This document shows positions 16,090-25,548 of a DNA stretch of 64,000 nucleotides, in pieces. Made by a program: the position numbers and the translations under genes. Numbering within the stretch: position 1 is the stretch's first letter; each line of letters opens with the position of its first letter. This DNA is from Bog-473 sp963836605 (GTDB taxonomy: Bacteria > Actinomycetota > Acidimicrobiia > Acidimicrobiales > RAAP-2): assembly GCA_963836605.1 (NCBI GenBank), contig CAWIKB010000009.1, positions 1,146,646 to 1,210,645 on the forward strand, in the 5' to 3' direction. The notes beneath the pieces are model-generated. The model ran no database searches. It saw nothing but the letters and a program-made list of their open reading frames with translations, and was not told the origin of the DNA.

Positions 16090-17370
16090 GTGAATTCCGC
16101 CGCGGTGACGATTCTCTTTGTGATCGCTATTGACCTGCTCTGGATTTTCCAGGTTGTTCGACATGGACCTATTCCTGCGGATCTCGCGGTCATTTTGGGC
16201 AACCTCCTCGCAGCAGTAGGCCTTATTACGCTCGCGCATCGGGGTCAATCAAACTACTGGATCGTATTTCTTTATGAGTTTCCCTGGATAGGATATTACG
16301 TTGGGGCCCGGTTAGGATGGAGTAAATGGAGGATTCGTACCCATCAACCCACAGTTTCCACTTCGGCGTGTACGGCCACCAAGGGGATCTGTGTTGTTGT
16401 GCTAGTAGGAACGGCATACAATTTCCTCGCGGGTGGGGCAGCCATATTTAGTTCCAACGTTGCGGCCGCTAAGTACGACGTTACGGCGTCAGGATTTAAC
16501 GGCTTTCCGAGTCGTCTCTATCTCTACGGTCTTCCGATAGCACTGTTCTGCGCCGTGACCACCTCGCCGTACGCCAAGGACAAATGGCGGAAGGATCGCT
16601 GGATCTGCGTGATGATCGCAGCCCTTCTCGTGTCGGGATTACTAAGCGGAAATAAGGGTGGAGTGATCAACGCCTTGGCCGTTGTGGTTATAGCGTATCT
16701 CGCGGTCGGTAACCGTCCTAAGATAAGTTCAAGAAACGTCGCCCGCGCTCTGCTTGTTGTCGTTTTCCTTATCGTTGGTGTGTTCGCTATCGCGTCCACG
16801 TACTCTGTGTACCAAAAGAAGAACCAGTCACTGACGTCACTTCTGGTAGACCGCGTAACCATTAAGGCAGCTAACCCAGCCAATCTCGTCCTGACCAAGC
16901 AACTCAATACTCAAGAGCCGAATGCCATATATAACGATTGGCGATACTATTCGCACAAATACTTTTCACTTGGGAGCGGTTATCCCAACGACTTTACCCG
17001 CGTCGTTTCGGCAACACTATTTAATCAACCGGTCCAAACGACGCACTTTTTGCCCCCGGTGACCATTGGTGCGCCGGCCCAGCTCTCGTATGGCTTTTCC
17101 GAACTTGCTTCAGTCGTTATTCTCTTTGTGATGGGTCTCATTCCGTCGCTCATTCTATCAAGATACCGGCGCTTTCCCTTCGGTATTGTCGTAGGTTCGA
17201 TCATGTCCTGGGCGATGCTTCCAATCATGGTCCGTGGCGACATCATCTACAACATTCTGAATATCTTCCTGACGTCGCTCATTCTATTGATTGTCGGAGT
17301 TGTGGCCGCCTCTCTTCTGTCAACCTCAAAAACCAGTGCGCCTTCAGCTCAAACTCCTATTGGTTCCTAA
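16090..17370 (+). CDS. O-antigen/oligosaccharide repeat-unit polymerase (Wzy-like)
   Basis: A 426-residue integral membrane protein from GTG 16090 with about ten hydrophobic segments and a long extracytoplasmic loop around residues 255-330. It fits the EpsG/Wzy class, which is defined by topology rather than motifs. It would join lipid-linked repeat units at the outer membrane face. It is followed by a Wzx flippase 120 bases downstream, the usual pairing. Codon usage and GC are clearly lower than in thrS or fusA2 of this window, suggesting acquisition by transfer. About 195 bases upstream hold no gene. Confidence 0.75.
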   Translation: MNSAAVTILFVIAIDLLWIFQVVRHGPIPADLAVILGNLLAAVGLITLAHRGQSNYWIVFLYEFPWIGYYVGARLGWSKWRIRTHQPTVSTSACTATKGICVVVLVGTAYNFLAGGAAIFSSNVAAAKYDVTASGFNGFPSRLYLYGLPIALFCAVTTSPYAKDKWRKDRWICVMIAALLVSGLLSGNKGGVINALAVVVIAYLAVGNRPKISSRNVARALLVVVFLIVGVFAIASTYSVYQKKNQSLTSLLVDRVTIKAANPANLVLTKQLNTQEPNAIYNDWRYYSHKYFSLGSGYPNDFTRVVSATLFNQPVQTTHFLPPVTIGAPAQLSYGFSELASVVILFVMGLIPSLILSRYRRFPFGIVVGSIMSWAMLPIMVRGDIIYNILNIFLTSLILLIVGVVAASLLSTSKTSAPSAQTPIGS

Positions 17371-17491
17371 TGCGGACGCCAGGTCTCCTCGCACCCACCA
17401 GCATTCCGAACTTCTCAGCCCGATGACTGAGTCGGTCCAGTGAATTGATGGTCCACTGAATTGACAGCATTCACATGCCTGTCACCCTCAA

Positions 17492-18913
17492 ATGGCAGCC
17501 AGCAACGGTGACGATCAGACGGCGGGCTCGGGACTGCGAACCGTGAGCAGTTTGGGTGGTCTCGTAAATTTCGGCTTGTCCCGCTTTCGACAGGCACGAT
17601 CTATCGCTCCCGTCGCGCAGCGCAAGTTACTGATAGTCGGCATAGGGCTCGCGCTCGCCACTCTGTCGAGGCTCGCCATAGGGGTCACCAGCGCTCGAGC
17701 TCTCTCCGGAAGTGCCGCGGGTCGCTATCTTACGATCTTATCCATCGTTGTGATTACCGGGATCGTTTTGCGATTCGGCTTGGATACTAATTCAGTCCGC
17801 CTTATTTCGCGTAGCAGGCTGGGTGCAGAGCGGTCCCGAATAATATCGCTTTCTGCAATGATGCTGACAGGTATCTCCATTGCAATATTACTTTTTGGAC
17901 TTCTCGGAGGTACCCGGCTTCTCTATAACGATCTCCTTCACTTTCACCTGACGCAGGTGGGTCTCCTCGCCATATCGGTGTGGACGGTTGGCGAGGTGTG
18001 CAGACTTGTCATGTCGGAGTCGCTGCGTGGTTTGGGTTATATAGGTGACGCTACTTTCCTGGGAGATCCGGGACGATATTCCTGCCTCGCTCTGCTACTC
18101 GGTTTTCTTTGGAGTATGCACCAATCGACCATCACCTCTTTTCTTGTTGCCTCGGCAGGGTCGAGCATTGCCTTCATGCTCCTGGCGATCGCTGATGTCC
18201 TCCTTAGGAAACCACCACACAGTGATCGTAGCTCTATGTCGCTGAGGGGCATGCTTGGCGGGTCCATGCCCATCTACTTGAGTCTTGTCGCTGGATTTAT
18301 CACCAGCCAGGGTGACACCATCATTGTGGGGGTACTTCTTCCACATTTGACGGCGGCCATCTACCAGAATAGTTCGAGGATCTCGCTACGAATTCTCTTG
18401 CCTTTGATCGTCGTCAATCTGGCTTCATCTCCCACAATTGCCCATGGTTTACACCACGGCCAAAAACGACTACTCGAAGCAAAGGTTCGCGTGTTAGCCA
18501 CGATGGCCTCCCTCATCGCCGCTGCTAGCTATCTCATCATGGTGGTCTTCATACGGCCGTTCGTCCATTTCGTTTATCCTCCAAAGTATTCTGAGGTATC
18601 CGTCATCGTTCTCATATTGGCGGCAGGACCGATGATATCCACGTTTGCCGGCCCAAATGGCCTCTCGCTAAATATGGGCGGGAGGGCCAGGGACACCGCT
18701 ACTGCCATGGGAATAGTCGGCACGGTTCAAGTGGTCTTGATGGTACTTGTAGCGCGAAGCTGGGGCATTATCGCCGTGGCATGCATTTCTTCTCTCGGAA
18801 CAATTGTACTTAACTTCTCATTGAGCTGGCTAACGCGCAAACGACTGCAGTTTCCCACGGAAGCCTATCTGACCCCAAAACGTTGCCTTGCTGCCATACG
18901 ATCTTTTTCCTAG
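17492..18913 (+). CDS. Polysaccharide flippase (Wzx/MATE-like)
   Basis: A 473-residue membrane protein with roughly twelve transmembrane helices, preceded by a basic cytoplasmic N-terminus. It resembles the polysaccharide biosynthesis/MurJ-MATE superfamily: the conserved 'ALSGSAAGRYL' after helix 1-2, 'SRLGAERSRIISLS', and a central 'PIYLSLVAGFITSQGDTIIVG'. It would move undecaprenyl-linked repeat units across the membrane for the Wzy polymerase encoded just before it. Composition is AT-richer than the housekeeping genes, as for Wzy. A second, frameshifted flippase is at 61741-63254 in the other cluster. Confidence 0.85.
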   Translation: MAASNGDDQTAGSGLRTVSSLGGLVNFGLSRFRQARSIAPVAQRKLLIVGIGLALATLSRLAIGVTSARALSGSAAGRYLTILSIVVITGIVLRFGLDTNSVRLISRSRLGAERSRIISLSAMMLTGISIAILLFGLLGGTRLLYNDLLHFHLTQVGLLAISVWTVGEVCRLVMSESLRGLGYIGDATFLGDPGRYSCLALLLGFLWSMHQSTITSFLVASAGSSIAFMLLAIADVLLRKPPHSDRSSMSLRGMLGGSMPIYLSLVAGFITSQGDTIIVGVLLPHLTAAIYQNSSRISLRILLPLIVVNLASSPTIAHGLHHGQKRLLEAKVRVLATMASLIAAASYLIMVVFIRPFVHFVYPPKYSEVSVIVLILAAGPMISTFAGPNGLSLNMGGRARDTATAMGIVGTVQVVLMVLVARSWGIIAVACISSLGTIVLNFSLSWLTRKRLQFPTEAYLTPKRCLAAIRSFS

Positions 18914-18988
18914 CCGAACCATTCATGGTTTTCAGGTTGAAGACAGCGGATTCGTTCCTACTGGATTTTAACGAAAAGAGGAGTTGCT

Positions 18989-19750
18989 ATGATAGTCGTC
19001 ACCGGTCCCGGGCGCTCTGGAACCTCGATACTTGCAGCCCTGTATCAGAGACTCGGATATGACCCCGGCGGGACCTGGAACGAATCCGTAAATGCCGGAC
19101 TCGAGCAACCAGACATTGTGCGTCTGAACAAGGCTATTGCGATTGACCTACGACTGACGATGATGATGAAGCCCAAAAAACGCTTCCGCCTGGAGGATTA
19201 CGTTGGTAAGGATAGAGCTGAGCAGATTAAACGTCGGCTAGGCCCGAAACATACTGTGGGAGTAAATAGAAGGATTCATGCTTTGCCATGGAACAAGGTC
19301 CGTCAGATAAGACTGCTCGAGTGGGATCGCCTTTCGACCACAGTGACTGATCACCGAGCGGCGATGATCGAGCTCAGCGAGAGGTTTGAAGTGGTCAAAG
19401 ATCCCCAGTTCACCTGGACCCTGCCTGCGTGGCTCGAGTCTGGCGCCGCCATCTCGTCCGTCGTGTTGGCGACTCGAAACCTCGAGAGCACGATCGCAAG
19501 CCGAACACATCGGCAAATGAGTAGCATCGTCTCGTACGGCAACGCGAAGAATGCTTCGGCCTACGCCCTTGGTCTGGCCATGACGGCCTGCTGGGACCGT
19601 GAGATTGATCTCGTCGTGATGCGCTATCCCGACTTCCTCACTGACCTCAAAATGTTGCATGGATCGTTGCCCCTTCTCCGCGACCTGCCCTACGCCACTT
19701 TCGAGACCGAAGCGAAGCAGGTGATCGACGTCAAGATGGTTCACCACTGA
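18989..19750 (+). CDS. Sulfotransferase-family protein
   Basis: A 253-residue protein beginning at ATG 18989 with GAGGAG upstream. The N-terminal 'VVTGPGRSGTSILAALYQRLG' is the 5'-phosphosulfate-binding loop of PAPS-dependent sulfotransferases; 'VVLATRNLESTIASR' fits the 3'-phosphate-binding segment. The middle is unlike well-known carbohydrate sulfotransferases, so another P-loop nucleotide-binding role is possible. In the Wzy/Wzx cluster, sulfation of the exported glycan is the simplest reading. Two other sulfotransferase genes lie at 22325-23188 and 60676-61593. Confidence 0.7.
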   Translation: MIVVTGPGRSGTSILAALYQRLGYDPGGTWNESVNAGLEQPDIVRLNKAIAIDLRLTMMMKPKKRFRLEDYVGKDRAEQIKRRLGPKHTVGVNRRIHALPWNKVRQIRLLEWDRLSTTVTDHRAAMIELSERFEVVKDPQFTWTLPAWLESGAAISSVVLATRNLESTIASRTHRQMSSIVSYGNAKNASAYALGLAMTACWDREIDLVVMRYPDFLTDLKMLHGSLPLLRDLPYATFETEAKQVIDVKMVHH

Positions 19751-19769
19751 ACCGTCCTGTCCCCCCGCG

Positions 19770-21030
19770 ATGAACGACTCCACTCCGCCATATATCGTGT
19801 GGCATTCCTAACGCCGCTGTTCGCCGCCGCCGCTCAATTGCGATCATCCTTGCGCTCGCCTTCGTTGCCGGGGGTGTGGCGCTCGGTCTCGTCATCACGG
19901 CCCGATCACCCTCTCCGGTTCCTTTCCGTCACCTCAAATCCATCACCCCGGAGTATTTCGGGGCCAAGGGCGACGGGAGGAATGACGACACCCGCGCGGT
20001 GCAGGAAGCTCTCAATTCCGTGTCGGGGGGCGGGATGCTCGTTCTCCCGGCGGGCAAGACGTTCCGCTGCACCCACACGCTCAATCTCTCAAGCCGCACT
20101 ACGGTTCGCGGTTCCGGGACTTCCTCCAAATTGGAGTTCTCCTGGGCCGACGCTCGCGGAAGCAGCAGCGGAGGCATGTTCTACCTGGGCGTCCCGATGC
20201 AGGGCATGATCACGTCGGACATCTCCCTGCAGGACTTCTCCATTGTCGGTGCTGGATCAGGGCTTCCCTCCGGACCAAATACTCTGTACCCCAACGGGTT
20301 GGCGGTCGGGGTGAGTTTGCACGGCGTCAACCATTTCGAGCTCACGGGGCTCGACATATCTCACATCCCGGCCATATCCGTGGCCGTTCGTGGCGCGTCC
20401 AACGGCGTTATCTCGAACAATGACATCCACAACTCGGGGCGAGATGGAATCAATGCGAGCTGGTGGAACTCCACCAACCTGACAAACCTGGTGATCAGTC
20501 ATAACATCATCGCCAGAGTCGGCGACGACGGCATTGACCTGGACGGGACCCCTGGCGAGGGAAGTACGACCTTGGGCGAGTCGAACCGGAGCGCCTTACC
20601 CACCAATCTCGTCATTTCCGACAACCAGATCTCGGGTTGGCCCTCAAATGTCAATGGCAAGGCCCTTGGTCGCGGCATCTTTCTCCGATCGATCAGCAAT
20701 TCGCGGATCGTCAACAACACGGTCACCGATACCTTCGCCGACGGAATCATGCTCCGGGGATCGGGCAATTTGGCTGGAGATTTCAACCCCGCTGACCACG
20801 CTCCATGGCAGTCGACCAACATCCAAATCCTGGACAACCGGGTCGAACGAGCCGGACAATTGTCGACTCACAGTTCTCTTAATATTCCGCGACAACACTC
20901 TTACGGGATTGAGATCCAAGATTCAACCAAAGTCACCCTCGAAGGCAATACGGTTCTCAATTCCTTGAACCAAAACCTGCACATTGCCTCGTGCACTGCA
21001 GCCTGCGTGAATCACAACAATCGGACGTGA
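19770..21030 (+). CDS. Secreted/anchored right-handed beta-helix protein (5' frameshift)
   Basis: The beta-helix part (from 19876, about 384 residues) matches the second half of the protein at 6742-8616: 'YFGAKGDGRNDDTRAVQ', 'GKTFRCTHTLNL', 'NDIHNSGRDGINASWWNST'. A basic patch and hydrophobic anchor ('RRRRSIAIILALAFVAGG') are encoded just upstream in the same frame but have no start codon. An ATG at 19770 (MNDSTPPYIV) would reach them if one extra base near 19800 is removed, so that is the probable true start. Pectate-lyase-like helices act on polysaccharides; its place beside Wzy/Wzx and sulfotransferases suggests a lyase, hydrolase or epimerase for the cluster's own glycan. Catalytic residues are not identifiable. 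Confidence 0.72.
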
Positions 21031-21126
21031 CCCTCTGCAAGGTCACCAGTGATCTTTGTCCGGATGACAGCACTGATGAACGCATTGGTGGTCAGACGCA
21101 CGACCCTGGAATGCACCGGTCAACGA

Positions 21127-22209
21127 TCAGGAGGTTGCCAGCTCCTTCATCTTCGAAATGAAGCACGCCTGATCGAATTTCTTGACGGAAGCCAGTATCG
21201 CTCCACGATCCCACTCCGTCTCGGTACAGTCTTTGATGGCAGCCTGAATGGATGTGATCGTCGGATCACGAAAGAAGACTCCAGACACACCAGGGGTGAC
21301 GGTGTCCAGCGCTCCCCCCTCACCGAGTGCCACCACCGGTGTACCGGTGGCCATGGTCTCGACCGGCACAATTCCGAAGTCCTCACGAGCCGGGAATATC
21401 AGCGCCTTGGCACCTCCCATGAGAGCCGGCAACTGCTCGTCGGGAACATGACCAAGGAACTTCACGTTCTCCGGAGCTGTCGATTCGAGTCGTTCCCTGT
21501 CTCGTCCTCCCCCGACAATAAGCAACTTGGAGCCGAGTTCGCGAAACGCCTCGATTGCCAACTCGACTCGTTTGTAGGGCACCAGCCTCGACACGACCAA
21601 GTGATAGTCGCCTTTCGCTTCTTGGGAGCCCGCTTCGAAGCGCTTCGTGTCCACCGGAGGATGCACAACCGCGGCGTTCATTCCATAGCACTGCTGGACC
21701 CGACGACGGATGTGCTCCGAAATGGCGACGATCAGATCGCACCGGCGTACATTTCGTGCATCAAAGGCGCGATACCAACCCGTGCTGGCGTGGGCGACAC
21801 GCCTCAGCACGGGGTGGAGGGGAAATTGCTCGATTCCCCATGCGAATCTGGGAGGGGTGCAGCAGTGGATTATGGTGCGCCGCGACCGGACATTTGCCAT
21901 CGCAGAGAAGGTGTGGAAGTTCACAATAGCGACATCAGACTCTGGCAATTTGGTGGCCTTCCACGCCATTGGCATGAAGGGCAGACAGCGTATGTGCGAC
22001 GAGGGACCCTTTGCCATGCGCTGAAGTGGGGTGGGGATCACTTCCCAGTCAGGGAAGTTCGGTCGGTAGCACAGGGTGGTCGCGACGGGAGCCCCAGGGA
22101 AGGCCTCGCGTAGCGATTCCACAACTCTCTCGGATCCGGCCATGTTGGTAAGCCATTCATGGACTATGAGTGTCTCCACCGGACGCAATGGCGATCGAAA
22201 CTCGTGCAC
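21127..22209 (-). CDS. GT4-family glycosyltransferase
   Basis: About 360 residues from GTG 22209, chosen because GGGAGGAGG sits six bases before it; a longer frame runs upstream. GT-B fold motifs: 'HEWLTNMAGSERVVESL' (donor-domain glycine loop replaced by AGSE), 'VAISEHIRRRVQQCYG', 'VVSRLVPYKRVELAIEAF', and the E-x7-E type 'REDFGIVPVETMATGTPVV'. It should add a hexose or deoxyhexose from a nucleotide sugar to the lipid-linked oligosaccharide. It closely resembles the frameshifted enzyme at 40137-41304 in layout. It is the last gene of a minus-strand group starting at 25221. Confidence 0.87.
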   Translation of the reverse strand: MHEFRSPLRPVETLIVHEWLTNMAGSERVVESLREAFPGAPVATTLCYRPNFPDWEVIPTPLQRMAKGPSSHIRCLPFMPMAWKATKLPESDVAIVNFHTFSAMANVRSRRTIIHCCTPPRFAWGIEQFPLHPVLRRVAHASTGWYRAFDARNVRRCDLIVAISEHIRRRVQQCYGMNAAVVHPPVDTKRFEAGSQEAKGDYHLVVSRLVPYKRVELAIEAFRELGSKLLIVGGGRDRERLESTAPENVKFLGHVPDEQLPALMGGAKALIFPAREDFGIVPVETMATGTPVVALGEGGALDTVTPGVSGVFFRDPTITSIQAAIKDCTETEWDRGAILASVKKFDQACFISKMKELATS

Positions 22210-22324
22210 TCTCACCTCCTCCCATTTCACAGAACCTTCGTGTCCTCGAGCCCAGTCGCGCCATCCCAAGAAATGCGACAGTCACCCTCACACCTGGCAT
22301 TGGGCCACCCCGTTTGCGAGACCG

Positions 22325-23188
22325 CTAACCCACGTACCCCCACACTTCTTCGAGCGGAAGACCAGTCAGACCAGCGGCCTCTCTCACTTCCTCCGCAAAT
22401 GTCTGCCGCAACGTCTCCTCGGTGCGAGGATCCAACGCCTCCACATCATCCCTGCGAAGTGACCGAAACAGCACCCTGTGGAGATACTTGTTACTCTTGA
22501 CCCGGCCGACCACAGACGGAAATCCCCGGCTCCGCACAAATGCAGCCGACTTCCTCAGGCTGCCGGCCACGAGCGAGTTCCTGGCGGCAGAAGCCTGGCG
22601 AACCGGACGGCACAGTTCTTCTGGAAGCTCTCGGACCGGAACTTCGAGAAATTCGAACAATCGTTTGGCGAACCGTTGCGGATCCGACTTGAGATCGTCG
22701 AACAAGCAGGCGTGGATTTGCTTCCGGGGAAAGCGACCAAGGTATGCCTTCAGTGCAGTGCCGTAGCATCCATGGGAGATGAGCTCCTCGTGTTCGCGCA
22801 GGGCCACCTCAAAGGTTGTTCGTGAAATTCCAAATGTACGCAGGTAGAGGTAGGCGGATCGTGCCCTCTCGGCCGGCTCGCGGAGAGTCACCATCAATTT
22901 TGCCTCGGGTATGTCCCGGTACATCCGCTCGGCGGCCGCCTCCGAGTACAGGTAGTCATGACAAATTTCGGCGATGACCTCTTGTCCCTTCGCTCCACTG
23001 AACTGGCTGCGGTACCAGTCGATGCCGCGTTCGTAGTGCCGATCGAAGAAATACGTGTCCTTGGCTGGGGTTACATAGATTGAGGGGTGCCACTGCATGA
23101 CATCAAACAGCCACGACGAGCCCGCCTTGTCGGCCCCGATGTAGATGAAACTGGGCAGGGGATCCCCTGGGTCCGGATGGTTGGCCAT
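22325..23188 (-). CDS. Sulfotransferase (PAPS-dependent)
   Basis: About 287 residues from ATG 23188, which shares a base with the TAA of the upstream glycosyltransferase (TAATG), so the two are coupled; a longer open frame upstream is not needed. 5'-phosphosulfate loop: 'YIGADKAGSSWLFDVM'. 3'-phosphate loop: 'VTLREPAERARSAYLYL'. Other family features are 'FFDRHYERGIDWYRSQF' and 'ICHDYLYSEAAAERM'. This is the Sulfotransfer_1/3 type that modifies carbohydrates. Its coupling to a GT2 gene points to sulfation of the sugar that enzyme adds. Length is normal and motifs are intact. Confidence 0.85.
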   Translation of the reverse strand: MANHPDPGDPLPSFIYIGADKAGSSWLFDVMQWHPSIYVTPAKDTYFFDRHYERGIDWYRSQFSGAKGQEVIAEICHDYLYSEAAAERMYRDIPEAKLMVTLREPAERARSAYLYLRTFGISRTTFEVALREHEELISHGCYGTALKAYLGRFPRKQIHACLFDDLKSDPQRFAKRLFEFLEVPVRELPEELCRPVRQASAARNSLVAGSLRKSAAFVRSRGFPSVVGRVKSNKYLHRVLFRSLRRDDVEALDPRTEETLRQTFAEEVREAAGLTGLPLEEVWGYVG

Positions 23189-24204
23189 TAACGTTCGTCC
23201 CGGTTTCTGTTCTTCAGAATCTCCATCAATTCCGAGCCAACATACCGCTTCCTCGTTCCCCTCAAACTCCAAAGCAGCTTGGCGTTCACCCTCCGGGAGG
23301 TTGGCCATCGACGGACCACACTGCGGATCAGATCAAACGTACAGTGGACCGCCGCTGCCGCCCAACATCGCTGGACATCCTCTGCGGTAAGCCCGGCAGT
23401 TTCAGCATGGCGCTCTATGAGTTCGAGCCGCTCCAGTGAGCTCGTGCCGTCGCGTACGTTCCGCCCCGTTTCAGCCTCTCGATGTCGCCGCCGGTATAGC
23501 AGCGACTCCCTCACGTAGAGTCCTTCGCCGAGTTGTGACAAGCGAAGATTGAAGTCGACATCGACGACTTGACGTAACGAGACGTCGTAACCATCGATGG
23601 CATCGAACGCCGACCGACGAAAGAGGACGATGGACGGTTCGCCGAACGCGTTTCCGTTGCGTAGGCAGAGCCGCGCCATTTCGCGGTAGGCAAGCCGGTA
23701 CGTGGTTTCGTGTACGAATATCCGCGACCGATCGTTGATCCGAGACCTTACCCGGAGCTGGTCACCGTTCTCGTCAATGAAGCTCCTCCCGGACCCGCAC
23801 AGCACGATTCCCGATCCGCTGCTTGCGGTGCCGTGAAGGAGCTCGAGGGCGCGTGGCGCCAAACGATCATCTTGGCCAAGCAAGATTGCCCATTCCGCTG
23901 ATCCGAGACGGACTGCCCGGTTCCAGTTGTCGACCATCCCGGTCGATTCCACAAATCGGGTCACGTGTAGATCAAGAGAATTCGAGAACTTGTCGACGAT
24001 GTCATCGATCGGAGAACCGCAGCCGTCGTCGGAAATACGGACGCTAAATTCCGAAAATGACTGTTGCCGCAATGACTCCAGCATTTCCATGAGATACGCA
24101 GCGTCTGCTCTATGAACCGGAACGCACACATCAATGCACGTCCGTTTCTGGGAAACGCTCATGAGGCGCATTGGCGCAGATTTGGCGCGCGATCCCCAAT
24201 CCAA
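23188..24204 (-). CDS. GT2-family glycosyltransferase
   Basis: A 338-residue GT-A enzyme. Nucleotide-binding features are 'VCVPVHRADAAYLMEMLESL', 'RISDDGCGSP' and the metal-site-like 'ILLGQDDRLAP'; acceptor-side 'GYDVSLRQVVDVDFNLRL' follows. The start may be internal (MRLMSVSQ or MSVSQKR). It would add one sugar to the growing repeat unit on the cytoplasmic side. Its stop overlaps the start of the sulfotransferase gene, and the upstream hypothetical gene ends 25 bases before it, so the three probably form one transcript. Confidence 0.85.
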   Translation of the reverse strand: MDWGSRAKSAPMRLMSVSQKRTCIDVCVPVHRADAAYLMEMLESLRQQSFSEFSVRISDDGCGSPIDDIVDKFSNSLDLHVTRFVESTGMVDNWNRAVRLGSAEWAILLGQDDRLAPRALELLHGTASSGSGIVLCGSGRSFIDENGDQLRVRSRINDRSRIFVHETTYRLAYREMARLCLRNGNAFGEPSIVLFRRSAFDAIDGYDVSLRQVVDVDFNLRLSQLGEGLYVRESLLYRRRHREAETGRNVRDGTSSLERLELIERHAETAGLTAEDVQRCWAAAAVHCTFDLIRSVVRRWPTSRRVNAKLLWSLRGTRKRYVGSELMEILKNRNRDER

Positions 24205-24228
24205 TCTGAGTGTTGCAACGCTGCTTTC

Positions 24229-25221
24229 CTAGAGCTGGTGCAGGGCCCACGCCTGCTCCGGTGTGATACGGGAAATGCAATTCACCTGTTCGATATCCTG
24301 AATCTCGATCTGATCCGATGTCCGCCTTTCGATATCCACGATTTCCACACCAACCCAGTTTCGCTTCTGCCGAAATGGATTGCGGCTTTCATACCGACGT
24401 CTGATCGCAGAAATGCCAACGTAGCCAATGGCATCACCCTCCAAAATCAACAGTCCCCTGCCCCAGCCTCTAAGGGGAAGTGAGTCCTGCACCAACCACG
24501 TATCGTCAAGGACGAGCATTTCGTTTCGCCCGCTATTGAGGACAATCCACCCACCCCCAAAACGTCGCACGTTGTGGGGCGCGTAGAGACGCAGATCAAT
24601 ATCCCAATCCGAATCAACCTTTAGAATACCGCCGTTCCCGTGATTCACGATCCGTCGACCATAATATGACATTGATCGTGCACCATTGACATGGTGGGCG
24701 AGGCCCATAAGATCGCCATCAAAATTTCGGAACACCTGATTGAGGTGGAATCGTTCAAGACCCTCGACAGACCACTTCTTCCTCTCGCGCCGGCTCACAA
24801 CCCTGCGCTTGAGAACTTCGCCGGTAGAATGATGCACTGTCACTATTTCGTTGCGTCCAGTATTGGCAATTACGAGATCTTCACCGTCCAGCAGTAGTTC
24901 GTGAACATCATCGAGATCTTCGATCCCGAGATCCTCATGACATCCAGTCGATAGATCAAGGCGATAGATGCGAGTCCCTTGGGTGAAATACAGCTGTTCC
25001 CCGGTGAGGGCGAGCGAACTGATGCTTCTTACTCCGGGCATGAGCTCAAACGAGTCAAACCACGTACACGGGGTCACGCCGGTAGCAGAAACTACTTGGA
25101 TCGGATGTATCGATTCTGGACTGTACAGCCTGTCTTCCAAGTGCTTATTTTGCCCACCACATACAAGCAATGAGTCACCACGAAGTGGAGCGAGAGTATC
25201 TCTAAGAGGTGAAGCCTGCAC
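24229..25221 (-). CDS. Uncharacterised protein, probably a beta-propeller
   Basis: A 330-residue protein I cannot name. It consists of repeating four-strand-like blocks of 40-50 residues with 'ANTGRNEIVTVHHS', 'LNSGRNEMLVLDD' and 'GEQLYFTQGTRIYRLD', suggesting a six- or seven-blade propeller; internal 'HNVRRFGGGWIV' recalls DUF4915-like proteins, only weakly. There is no signal peptide or transmembrane helix, so it is cytoplasmic. It is first in a group with a GT2 and a sulfotransferase, so it may bind a glycan intermediate or scaffold these enzymes. Role is inferred from neighbours only. Confidence 0.6.
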   Translation of the reverse strand: MQASPLRDTLAPLRGDSLLVCGGQNKHLEDRLYSPESIHPIQVVSATGVTPCTWFDSFELMPGVRSISSLALTGEQLYFTQGTRIYRLDLSTGCHEDLGIEDLDDVHELLLDGEDLVIANTGRNEIVTVHHSTGEVLKRRVVSRRERKKWSVEGLERFHLNQVFRNFDGDLMGLAHHVNGARSMSYYGRRIVNHGNGGILKVDSDWDIDLRLYAPHNVRRFGGGWIVLNSGRNEMLVLDDTWLVQDSLPLRGWGRGLLILEGDAIGYVGISAIRRRYESRNPFRQKRNWVGVEIVDIERRTSDQIEIQDIEQVNCISRITPEQAWALHQL

Positions 25222-25233
25222 CGTGTCGAGTTC

Positions 25234-25540
25234 CTATCGATCTACGACCACATTGAGGTTCCCGATGCCGACATCCTCATATTCGTTGGTCGAGAAACCT
25301 CTACGCAGGAGAAGGTCATGGGCCATGCTCATTTCACATTGGACCCTCGATCTCGAAACAGGAACTGGCGCAGCGCCCACCGAAGGGCCAAGCGACCGAT
25401 CGTGCTGAATCGGGATATCGTCCATGGCATATTGTAGATGACGGCCGGAAGCCACCGAGTTGACCCGAAATCGAACCGGTATGCCTCGTGGGACCGGTCA
25501 CCGAGGTGAGCGCACACCTTTGGGCCGAATCAACAACGGC
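25234..25540 (-). pseudogene. Frame-broken fragment, possibly the tail of a methyltransferase
   Basis: Two minus-strand frames abut near 25328: 'YNMPWTISRFSTIGRLALRW' and then 'LLLRRGFSTNEYEDVGIGNL', ending at 25234. The second resembles the C-terminal strand region of small class I methyltransferases, but the match is weak and no SAM motif is present. It lies between the intact propeller gene and the DUF4012 gene. Confidence 0.3.
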
Positions 25541-25548
25541 GTCGGGGG

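Noticed and set aside
21049..22113. 354-codon plus frame opposite the GT4 gene
   Set aside because: Antisense shadow; the minus frame has complete GT-B motifs and a strong RBS.
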